Source: DATEMK01 sp035275625
GTDB taxonomy: Bacteria; Bacteroidota; Bacteroidia; AKYH767-A; OLB10
Direction of reading: 5' to 3'
Assembly (NCBI GenBank): GCA_035275625.1
Contig: DATEMK010000342.1
Span: 1-14,999 of the forward strand
DNA: 14,999 nucleotides
Numbering within the stretch: position 1 is the first letter of the stretch; each line of letters begins with the position of its first letter. Positions 7,249-14,176 of the stretch are shown here, one piece after another. Position numbers and translations under genes: made by a program. The notes below the pieces were generated by a model that had not been told where the DNA came from, did no database searches, and worked only from the letters and a program-made list of their open reading frames with translations.

Positions 7249-8379
7249 TTAATTTCTATAAAAATCATTTATTGAATTTAATACTTCGGAAAGGTCCTTA
7301 TCACTTAATTCATAATAAAATGGCAGGCGAACCAGGCGATCCGAATACATGTCAGCAAATTTTAATTCACGTCCATCATGTTTGCTGTTATAATAGGGAC
7401 TTTTATGCAATGACAAATAGTGAAAAACAGGATTAATATTTTTTTTCTTCATGGAATCAATAAGTTCAACTCTTTCCTCAGGCGATCCGCACATAAAGTA
7501 GTACATGTGTGCATTGTTGGTTGCATAATCCGGAATCACAGGCAACCTGATCCTTCCTTCTTTTTCAAGATGCAGCAGTCCCTCCTGGTAAATACTCCAA
7601 ATCTTCTTTCTTTTTTTCTGGATGTCTTCAATATTCTCTATTTGTGCATATAAAAATGCAGCGATTATATCAGAAGGCAGAAAAGACGAACCAATATCCA
7701 CCCATCCGTATTTATCTACTTCTCCCCTGAAAAATGCAGAACGGTTAGTTCCTTTCTCCCTGATGATTTCCGCCCGTTTTGCAAATTGGTCATCATTTAT
7801 GGTCAGCAATCCGCCCTCGCCTGAAATAATATTTTTGGTTTCATGAAAAGAAAATGCTGCTAAATTTCCGATGGAGCCTAACGGTTTTCCTTTATAAAAT
7901 GATTCGATTGCCTGTGCTGCATCTTCTATTACAAACAAATTATATTTTTTTGCCAAAGACAGGATTTTGTCCATGTCGCATGCAACACCTGCATAGTGAA
8001 CCGGAACAATTGCCTTTGTTTTTTCATTAATAAGAGATTCTATTTTATCCGCATCCAAATTAGGATTGTCAGGATAACTGTCGGCAAAAACAATTTTTGC
8101 TCCCCTGAGCACGAATGCATTTGCCGTAGAAACAAAAGTGAAAGAAGGAATAATAATTTCATCACCGGGTTTTGTATCAATAAGAATGGCAGCCATTTCG
8201 AGGGCATCGCTGCAGGATGTGGTGAGCAAAGTTTTTTTGAAGCCATATTTTTGCTCGAAGAACTGGTGACATTTTTTTGTGAAAATACCGTCACCGGAAA
8301 TTTTACCGGATAAAACCGCCTGGTAAATATAATGGCCTTCTTTGCCGGTGAGATAAGGTTTATTAAACAGGATGGACAT
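7249..8379 (-). CDS. wecE: WecE/RffA-type dTDP-4-amino-4,6-dideoxygalactose transaminase
   Basis: A 376-residue DegT/DnrJ/EryC1/StrS aminotransferase that matches the enterobacterial WecE (RffA) pattern along its full length. Characteristic blocks are SGKISGDGIFT (24-34), GDEIIIPSFTFVSTANAFVL (72-91), PVHYAGVACDMD (126-137), the PLP aspartate D153 in IEDAAQ, the catalytic lysine K182 in SFHETKN, and IREKGTNRSAFFRG, ending with FHYLSLH. WecE uses glutamate and PLP to convert dTDP-4-keto-6-deoxyglucose to dTDP-4-amino-4,6-dideoxygalactose (dTDP-Fuc4N). The retained G-T-N-R-S-x-F-F-R-G block is a strong family marker. In enterobacteria the next step is N-acetylation by WecD; no such acetyltransferase is present in this window. 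The start is ATG, with 33 nt upstream and 43 nt downstream before the neighbouring genes. Assignment to this subfamily is confident; the nucleotide carrier is inferred. Confidence 0.93.
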   Translation of the reverse strand: MSILFNKPYLTGKEGHYIYQAVLSGKISGDGIFTKKCHQFFEQKYGFKKTLLTTSCSDALEMAAILIDTKPGDEIIIPSFTFVSTANAFVLRGAKIVFADSYPDNPNLDADKIESLINEKTKAIVPVHYAGVACDMDKILSLAKKYNLFVIEDAAQAIESFYKGKPLGSIGNLAAFSFHETKNIISGEGGLLTINDDQFAKRAEIIREKGTNRSAFFRGEVDKYGWVDIGSSFLPSDIIAAFLYAQIENIEDIQKKRKKIWSIYQEGLLHLEKEGRIRLPVIPDYATNNAHMYYFMCGSPEERVELIDSMKKKNINPVFHYLSLHKSPYYNSKHDGRELKFADMYSDRLVRLPFYYELSDKDLSEVLNSINDFYRN

Positions 8380-8412
8380 AATCTATATATGGTTAAGTGA
8401 TTTTTATGATTG

Positions 8413-9087
8413 TTAACTTTTATTGAGTTTATGATAACGGTTAAAGACGGTGTCGTGTTTTTCAAAACTTTCATCCTTAAAAATAAACAGGCTGAATTCA
8501 AAAGGCATATAGTCATTTCTAAGGACCAGGTTGCGTGAGCACTTATAAGCAATAGTTAATATTTCTTCGGGACTGCTGTGAAATGTATGCTCGTATTTAA
8601 AATCAACTTTATCAGAAAGAAAATCAAAGGCTAAACCATCTTTGCATACATCCAATGCTTTGCGGATCACACTTTCAATATATTTATAATTATTTCCGTC
8701 CAATAGTCTGAAATTGAAAATTCCGGAAGCAATTGCATAATCAAATTTCCTGTCAAACTTATACTCAAGAAAATCACCGGTTATAAATTTTTTTTTCGGG
8801 GACTTGAATAATTCGCGGCCCTTTTCTACAAGCACGTCAACCATGTCAATTCCTGTATAGTCAAAACTTTTATATTTTTTTGAAAGTGTCTTATTCAGAT
8901 CGCCAAAGCCGCAGCCAATATCAAGCACCGATTTATTTTGAAAATTATATTGCGAAGTCAGAATTTCAAAGCGGATTTCCTGTTTTCCCTTGTCCCATCC
9001 AAGAGATTTAGGCGAGTAGCCGAATTCTTTAAACCGGTTGGTATACCGGGCCTGAACTTCTTTTTTATCTTTATTGGAAAGCTTCAT
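8413..9087 (-). CDS. Small class I SAM methyltransferase
   Basis: A 224-residue SAM methyltransferase without accessory domains. The N-terminal part contains SLGWDKGKQEIRFE (28-41), a block I recognise from a family of short bacterial methyltransferases often annotated only as class I SAM-dependent. Motif I is VLDIGCGFGDL (54-64), followed by the acidic ribose contact in YTGIDM (D81 region). A-S-G-I-F-N-F, near residue 120, replaces the usual motif II and is also typical of that family. It starts inside the amidohydrolase stop (TGATG), making it the last of four overlapping genes. A 33-nt gap then separates it from the WecE-type gene. Its tight coupling suggests that it modifies the same small molecule or glycan substituent as the ligase and amidohydrolase-like protein. 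No substrate can be assigned. Confidence 0.9.
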   Translation of the reverse strand: MKLSNKDKKEVQARYTNRFKEFGYSPKSLGWDKGKQEIRFEILTSQYNFQNKSVLDIGCGFGDLNKTLSKKYKSFDYTGIDMVDVLVEKGRELFKSPKKKFITGDFLEYKFDRKFDYAIASGIFNFRLLDGNNYKYIESVIRKALDVCKDGLAFDFLSDKVDFKYEHTFHSSPEEILTIAYKCSRNLVLRNDYMPFEFSLFIFKDESFEKHDTVFNRYHKLNKS

Positions 9088-9893
9088 CAGATGAGTTTTA
9101 ATCCCGTAAAGTTCATTACATTTTTGAAAGCAATGTTCTCAAGTTTGCCGGTTTCTATTCCTTCAGAAAAGAAATTAAACCGTTCACGGAGCTTGCCGAT
9201 GCTGAATTCAGGGAAGTCAGAACCGATGCAAATCCGCCTGTCAAAATTCTGAAATAAATATTTTATATCAGCATCAACAGAGCTGCCCTGGTATTTAACA
9301 AGTGTAAACGATAAGTCAAGCAGCGTGTTTTTAAATATTCTTGCAATTTCCGCAACTTCCATTAATCTTACACTGCCGGAGTGCAAAAGAATAATTTTTT
9401 CGTTGCTGATTTTTTCAAGCAGCGCTGCCATACTTTCAACTGAATTTTTGTGAGCGCCTGATTTTGCTGAATAAAAATAAGTGCAAAGCAATACAGAAAG
9501 CTGCAAATCATTTGCTGACTTAATTAAACCGGGTAATTTTTTACCTGATAAATTAAATTCTCCAAGCCGGGGGTGTAATTTAATCCCTGAATACCCGTAT
9601 TTTTTTAACTTTTTCAAATATGACTTAACATTAGCGGAAGAGCTGAGTTTGTTTACATCAATAAATGCGACAGGAAAAAGCCGGGGAGCATTTTTGCTGA
9701 TAAAAGAAACATATTTTTCTTCGTTGTAATTTCCTACTCCTTTCATACCGACAGCAAACCCCCATTTTACATTATGCTTTTGCATTTGCGGCAATAATGC
9801 GTCCAATGATGCATTATAAGCAGGGGAGTTTTTAATCCATTCACCGGAAATGGACGGATGCGTTAAACAATCAAAAATCGGGATCGTATTCAT
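9087..9893 (-). CDS. Amidohydrolase-superfamily TIM-barrel protein with an altered metal site
   Basis: A 268-residue protein of the amidohydrolase-related (Amidohydrolase_2/ACMSD-like) family. The barrel landmarks are IFDCLTHPS (6-14), GIKLHPR (103-109), the strand-6 histidine in ILLHSG (H171) and the late aspartate in CIGSDFPE (D226). The usual N-terminal D-x-H-x-H reads D8-C9-L10-T11-H12, so the first histidine is replaced by leucine. The strand-5 position that normally carries a metal-binding histidine seems to read LLCTYF (about 135-140), with C137 in its place. The barrel is somewhat short compared with ACMSD-type enzymes, and no signal peptide is seen. It overlaps the ATP-grasp gene by 4 nt (ATGA) and the next methyltransferase by 1 nt. 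Fold membership is well supported. Whether it is a hydrolase, decarboxylase, lyase or non-catalytic partner is open. Confidence 0.85.
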   Translation of the reverse strand: MNTIPIFDCLTHPSISGEWIKNSPAYNASLDALLPQMQKHNVKWGFAVGMKGVGNYNEEKYVSFISKNAPRLFPVAFIDVNKLSSSANVKSYLKKLKKYGYSGIKLHPRLGEFNLSGKKLPGLIKSANDLQLSVLLCTYFYSAKSGAHKNSVESMAALLEKISNEKIILLHSGSVRLMEVAEIARIFKNTLLDLSFTLVKYQGSSVDADIKYLFQNFDRRICIGSDFPEFSIGKLRERFNFFSEGIETGKLENIAFKNVMNFTGLKLI

Positions 9894-11089
9894 TCAAATT
9901 TTACTTTCAGGAGTTGTTCTGCTGTTTTCAGTTTTGCATCGAGTTCTTCTTTTGATTCTGCAAAAATAATGGCCATTCCCTGGCGTGAACGGTCATCTGT
10001 AGCCGGAACTATTTCGTCCCCTTCACTGATAAATAATTTCAGAAAGTGTACACCGGGAATTTTTTCTGCTTCTTTTATTCCGCTAATAGCTTTTACTTTT
10101 CCCGTTCCAAATTCAAAGAAATGCAAAACAGCATTTCTTTTAAGCACGTTCAAATTTTTTACATCCGTTACACCGCCTGAAAGGTTTTCAAAAAAATATT
10201 CATACACGTCAACACCCGAAACCCAATTTATTATATCAGATGAAATTAACGACCCCCCACCGCGGCAGGCAATTTCAATCAAATATATTTTTCCTGTTTG
10301 CGGCTGCACCATATATTCAGCATGTGTAATTCCGAATTTAAGCCCGCTGTTCTCTACAAAATAATCGTTTGCCTTTTCTACTTCTTCAAGAATTTTACCG
10401 GGAATTTCCTGTGCGGGATATTCAAGCGAGGACGCAATCGCGGTCCTGAAATGTTTTTTGGATGAAATGGCGAGTGTGCGATGTTTGTAGCCTGAAGCAA
10501 AACCTTCAACAGTTAATTCTGTTCCTGAAACAAATTCTTCTGCTAAGATGTAGCCGCAATTAGAAAATTTCATGCTTTCCGAAAACAGGTTTTTTATGTC
10601 ATGAAAATTAGTTGAATCAATTTTAAATACCCCCCGGCTGGATTGAGAATCGGCAGGTTTCATAATAAAAGGGAACCCATTTTTTTTTGCAAAATCATGC
10701 AAGTGCTGAACACTTTCAATTTTAGCAAATACAGGAATTGGCAGTTTAAGCTTTTGAGCCAATTGACGCATAAAAAATTTGTTGGAGAATTTCATAACCG
10801 CCTCCAGCTTATTTCCCTGTAAATGATAATGCTCCGTTAGTTTTGCAACAGTTTTAACCGCAATATCAGATTGGTCAGACGTAATTATTTCAAATGGTTT
10901 ATCACCAATCATCGGGATGACTTCATCGGCATATCTTACATCGCTTTGTAAATGTCCATCTGCAATTTTTACTCCCGGAGAAAAAATGTACGGATCAACC
11001 ACGAATACTTTAAATCCTTTATTTTTCAAAAAATTGATCATTGGCATCTGCCAGACCCCGGCACCAATTACTAAAGCATTTTTTTTCAT
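9890..11089 (-). CDS. ATP-grasp carboxylate-amine ligase, L-amino-acid-ligase-like
   Basis: A 399-residue ATP-grasp enzyme. The N-terminal pre-ATP-grasp domain opens with a nucleotide-fold strand VIGAGVWQM (7-15) and V-V-D-P (30-33). The ATP-grasp core shows the ATP lysine in MKPADSQSSRGV (K144), the adenine-contact segment AEEFVSGTEL (183-192), and metal ligands E258 in HAEYM and E272 in LIEIACRGGG, with R276 as a probable substrate-carboxylate or phosphate contact. The C-terminal part (about 320-399) has the HFFEFGTGKV plus P-G-V and R-x-G-M pattern seen in BacD- and carnosine-synthase-type ligases. Family members form an acyl phosphate from a carboxylate and condense it with an amine. It overlaps both neighbours (1 nt upstream, 4 nt downstream). 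In a locus with two amino-sugar aminotransferases, an amino sugar is a plausible amine acceptor, but this is inference. PurK/carboxylase-like activity is an alternative. Confidence 0.9.
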   Translation of the reverse strand: MKKNALVIGAGVWQMPMINFLKNKGFKVFVVDPYIFSPGVKIADGHLQSDVRYADEVIPMIGDKPFEIITSDQSDIAVKTVAKLTEHYHLQGNKLEAVMKFSNKFFMRQLAQKLKLPIPVFAKIESVQHLHDFAKKNGFPFIMKPADSQSSRGVFKIDSTNFHDIKNLFSESMKFSNCGYILAEEFVSGTELTVEGFASGYKHRTLAISSKKHFRTAIASSLEYPAQEIPGKILEEVEKANDYFVENSGLKFGITHAEYMVQPQTGKIYLIEIACRGGGSLISSDIINWVSGVDVYEYFFENLSGGVTDVKNLNVLKRNAVLHFFEFGTGKVKAISGIKEAEKIPGVHFLKLFISEGDEIVPATDDRSRQGMAIIFAESKEELDAKLKTAEQLLKVKFE

Positions 11090-12051
11090 TACACAGCTTT
11101 AGTTTTTTTTGCAACCAGTGTTATACAATCATCCATGTCAAAAATTTTTTGAAACAGGATGACCGGAGAATAAATAATTTTAAATATCACTTCTGCAATA
11201 TTGATTAAAAAAAATTCGAAATCTGAAAAACTCCGGGAATGCGGAGTTGCAATGTTTACATCATTGCGGAATATTTTTTTAACCTGGAGCGTGATAAATG
11301 CGAGGCGGTAACCGGATGAAGACGTATAAAGTTTTAGTACTTCAAATCCATTCATGCTGAATATATTTTCCAGGGATTGCTTTGTAAAATAATTCAAATG
11401 AAACGGAGGAATAGTCCATAGCCATTTTGACCTCAAAATTCGTGACACCAGGCTGCCATAATTCGGAACACGGATGTGAAGATACCTTCCGTCTTTCAGC
11501 ATTCTGTTCAATTCTTTTGCTGCACCGGCAGGCTCTGTCAAATGTTCAATGACATCAAAGCAGGTTACAATATCTGCTTTCGGATAATGTTCCTGAACTT
11601 TGATTTCACTCCGGGTAATGTTATACTTAAAATGTTTCTTTATTAGTTCCACAGATTCTTTGTTGTATTCAATTCCATAAAGATTCTTATGATCCAAATA
11701 TGAAAGAGATGCTAAGAAAACTCCTCCGCCACACCCGACATCCATTATTACACTTTCATTCTTATTTTTAAACACCTCATCTACTTCCTTTATACCTGTC
11801 AACGGAGCAAACCTTGTTTTAAAAAGTATTTTAATTACCTGGAGCGGATTTGATTTGAAAGCTAAGATTTCATTTTCAGTATTTCCTTTAGCAATATTAT
11901 TTTCCGTTCCGCTATAATATTTTGAAAGGACATCCTGTGAAGGTGACGGATAAATTTTACTCAAATTGCATTGCCTGCATGTATATAACTGAAACTCATG
12001 AAACGAATACTCACGCTTCAAATCATTATTTCTACAGTTATAACATTCCAT
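11089..12051 (-). CDS. SAM methyltransferase with N-terminal zinc ribbon
   Basis: A 320-residue class I SAM methyltransferase. The N-terminus carries two CxxC pairs, C3/C6 and C25/C28, forming a small zinc-ribbon-like knuckle. The Rossmann domain has MDVGCGGGVF (103-112) as motif I, an acidic residue E128 in YGIEYN for the ribose, and FDVIEHL (165-171). The strand LHIRVPNYGSL (191-201) matches the methyltransferase 11/23 group. CxxC-bearing methyltransferases of this kind are common in polysaccharide and sugar-modification loci and include C-methyltransferases such as TylCIII-like enzymes. This one is shorter than the roughly 400-residue C-methyltransferase family, so it more likely acts at O, N or carboxyl. 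Its TAA stop shares one base with the ATG of the ATP-grasp gene, which argues for translational coupling. Methyltransferase function is secure; the substrate is unknown. Confidence 0.9.
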   Translation of the reverse strand: MECYNCRNNDLKREYSFHEFQLYTCRQCNLSKIYPSPSQDVLSKYYSGTENNIAKGNTENEILAFKSNPLQVIKILFKTRFAPLTGIKEVDEVFKNKNESVIMDVGCGGGVFLASLSYLDHKNLYGIEYNKESVELIKKHFKYNITRSEIKVQEHYPKADIVTCFDVIEHLTEPAGAAKELNRMLKDGRYLHIRVPNYGSLVSRILRSKWLWTIPPFHLNYFTKQSLENIFSMNGFEVLKLYTSSSGYRLAFITLQVKKIFRNDVNIATPHSRSFSDFEFFLINIAEVIFKIIYSPVILFQKIFDMDDCITLVAKKTKAV

Positions 12052-12057
12052 AAACGG

Positions 12058-13203
12058 TTAAGAAGTTTTTTCTATCAGCTCTTTAATTTTATTTAATCCG
12101 TAAATATTTTCATCGTATGTTGCTGTCCCTATTGAAACACGGATAAAACGGTCGCATGTTTTTCCATAACCGATTCCCGGCACCACGCAGATGTATTCTT
12201 CTTTCAATAACCTTGTACAAAATTCTTCAGATGAAAGTTTGGAAGGATCTATGGAAACAAAAAAATAAAATGTTGCATTCCCGGGCATTCGTTTTAATCC
12301 TGCTTCCTCCATATACTTTGCTAACCGGTGTCTTTTGCTTATCAGGTCATTAATTTGCGGAAGTGTAATTTCAAGAATTTTATCAAAATATTTAGTTACA
12401 TAATATTCAAGAATAGTTGCCGGGCATGTCATGAGGTGCTGGTTGATTTTAAGAACCTGGTAAATCAGTTTCTCGTTTGAAATAATATAACCCAGTCTCC
12501 ATCCGGAGATGCCATAATTTTTTGAAATGGAATTAAAAATAATGGTATGTTTTTTCTCACGGTCAATCTTGCCCGGTGAGATAAATGAATTATCATTCAC
12601 AAAATCACTATATGCTTCATCGCTTAAAATCCAGATGTTGTGTTTTTCGGCAAGCGCAAGTAAATATTGAAGTTCCTTTTCCGTATAAACATTACCGGTG
12701 GGATTATGCGGATTGCTTATGATAATTGCTTTTGTTTTAACGGTAATATAATTTTCAATTTCATAAATTGATTTATCAGAAGGAACCTGGACCGGAACTC
12801 CATAGCATAGCTTGATTTGTTCAGGATAGCTCACCCAGCAGGGTTCCTGCACAATTACTTCATCACCGGGGTTAAGGATTGCCATCAACGCCATATAGAC
12901 CCCGATCTTAGATCCGGCAGTTACTATAATTTCTTTTTCATAGTCAAAAGGAATATCATATTTTTCAGAAAAATATTTTGAAAGTTTTTCCCGCAGTTCA
13001 GGCAAGCCCATAGAGTGAGAATAATGATAAACATCAGGAAAAGGAAGATCATTCATGGGGAAAAGCGGGATGTCAAAATACGCTTCACCCAGGCTCATGA
13101 CTAAAACTTTTTTTCCCTGCCGCTTTAATTCATACACCATAGTATTATACCTGATGGACATTGCCTGCTCCGACTGTTCTGCTATGAGTGAATATTTTCC
13201 CAT
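12058..13203 (-). CDS. Class I (aspartate-aminotransferase fold) PLP aminotransferase
   Basis: A 381-residue fold-type I PLP enzyme of the aminotransferase class I/II family. Visible hallmarks are NPHNPTG (164-170), the PLP-pyridine aspartate D195 in LSDEAYSD, the Schiff-base lysine K228 in SISKNYGISGWRLGY, R236 in the same block, and a C-terminal FIRVSIG block with the carboxylate-binding arginine. These features point to transamination of an amino or keto acid rather than a nucleotide sugar, since sugar aminotransferases are normally of the DegT family, as in the two others here. It sits 8 nt after the glycosyltransferase and 6 nt before the zinc-ribbon methyltransferase, so it is likely co-translated with the ligase module. 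I infer that it supplies an amino acid to that module. The exact substrate cannot be assigned, and a C-S lyase or decarboxylase activity on the same fold is possible. Confidence 0.92.
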   Translation of the reverse strand: MGKYSLIAEQSEQAMSIRYNTMVYELKRQGKKVLVMSLGEAYFDIPLFPMNDLPFPDVYHYSHSMGLPELREKLSKYFSEKYDIPFDYEKEIIVTAGSKIGVYMALMAILNPGDEVIVQEPCWVSYPEQIKLCYGVPVQVPSDKSIYEIENYITVKTKAIIISNPHNPTGNVYTEKELQYLLALAEKHNIWILSDEAYSDFVNDNSFISPGKIDREKKHTIIFNSISKNYGISGWRLGYIISNEKLIYQVLKINQHLMTCPATILEYYVTKYFDKILEITLPQINDLISKRHRLAKYMEEAGLKRMPGNATFYFFVSIDPSKLSSEEFCTRLLKEEYICVVPGIGYGKTCDRFIRVSIGTATYDENIYGLNKIKELIEKTS

Positions 13204-13211
13204 AAATTAAT

Positions 13212-14156
13212 TTACCCTTTTTTTACAATTTTTTCAATGACATATAATGGCCTTCTTTTTACCTCCTCAAAAATTTTTCCGATGTACAAACCTATTACTC
13301 CAAGGAGTGTTATAACTAACCCTGTGGAAAAAAATACAGAAGCTATGAGACTTGTCCAGCCCACTGCCGATGTTCCAAAAATAATATTAATCATAACTAT
13401 ATAAAAAATATAAAGGCCCGAAAGAACAGTTAATCCAAAGCCAAGTTTGATTGCAAGACGCAAAGGTTTGTCTGAAAAAGAAACTGCGGCATTCAATGCA
13501 AGATTGATCAGCTTATTAAAATTATAAGATGTTTTTCCGGAAGCCCGCGGAGCATGCTGAACATTTACAGAAGCCGTTTTAAAGCCCAGCCATCCGATCA
13601 TTCCTCCGAAAAAACGGTTGTATTCTTTCATAGAACAAAAACTATTTACTACTGCGCGTGACATTATTCTGAATGCACCGATCGTATTGTCAATTTTTGT
13701 TTCAGTAAGATAACCGAGCAGGAAATAAAAAAATTTTCCAAAAAGCTTTTTAAAAAAAGTATCCTTTCTTTCGCTTCTTTTTCCCAAAACAATATCAAAT
13801 CCATCCTTAGCCTTATTGTACAGGTTTATTATCTCTTCAGGAGGGTCCTGTAAATCGCAATCCATCAGCACAACATAATCTCCCCTGGATTGGGCAAGAC
13901 CTGCAGTAATTGCATAATGCTGACCGAAATTCCGGCTGAGCTTTATTCCCACCACATTTTTATTTTTCAAACAATTTTCTTCTATTTTTTCCCATGATTT
14001 ATCCGGGCTGCCATCTTCTACCAAAATGATTTCATAATTCCCGGATATTTTTGAAACCTCGCGGTCAATTCTGCTGACTAATTCATCTACGATTTTTTCA
14101 GCGAGATACACCGGGCTTACTACAGAAATTAAAGGAGTATTGATGCCGTCCGCCAT
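13212..14156 (-). CDS. GtrB/ArnC-like family 2 glycosyltransferase with two C-terminal membrane helices
   Basis: The protein is a 314-residue GT2 enzyme of the dolichol-phosphate-mannose synthase/GtrB/ArnC type, a group that usually moves a sugar from a nucleotide donor onto undecaprenyl phosphate at the cytoplasmic membrane face. The catalytic domain starts with SVVSPVYLAE (11-20). It carries VEDGSPDKS (46-54), the R-N-F-G-Q-H motif (75-80) and the DCDLQDPPEE metal-binding site (99-108). Two strongly hydrophobic stretches at about 235-260 and 266-295 are the membrane hairpin seen in GtrB. A basic tail, KRRPLYVIEK (300-309), follows. The length fits the family. It begins with ATG, and its stop is 8 nt before the next start, consistent with one operon. 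It could supply an undecaprenyl-phosphate sugar to the GT-C enzyme at 5601-7205, but that pairing is inference. Confidence 0.93.
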   Translation of the reverse strand: MADGINTPLISVVSPVYLAEKIVDELVSRIDREVSKISGNYEIILVEDGSPDKSWEKIEENCLKNKNVVGIKLSRNFGQHYAITAGLAQSRGDYVVLMDCDLQDPPEEIINLYNKAKDGFDIVLGKRSERKDTFFKKLFGKFFYFLLGYLTETKIDNTIGAFRIMSRAVVNSFCSMKEYNRFFGGMIGWLGFKTASVNVQHAPRASGKTSYNFNKLINLALNAAVSFSDKPLRLAIKLGFGLTVLSGLYIFYIVMINIIFGTSAVGWTSLIASVFFSTGLVITLLGVIGLYIGKIFEEVKRRPLYVIEKIVKKG

Positions 14157-14176
14157 GGTATGCTTTTTAATGTCTA

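Noticed and set aside
7996..8313. Plus-strand open frame of 105 codons with several cysteines
   Set aside because: It is antisense to the WecE-type gene, which is conserved through this stretch; the cysteines arise from the opposite-strand codons.
8040..8552. Minus-strand open frame of 170 codons spanning the methyltransferase/wecE junction
   Set aside because: It overlaps the coding ends of two well-supported genes in another frame and has no domain-like pattern.
9969..10364. Plus-strand open frame of 131 codons
   Set aside because: It lies entirely opposite the ATP-grasp gene, whose motifs are complete, and its translation shows no recognisable motif; it is an antisense shadow.
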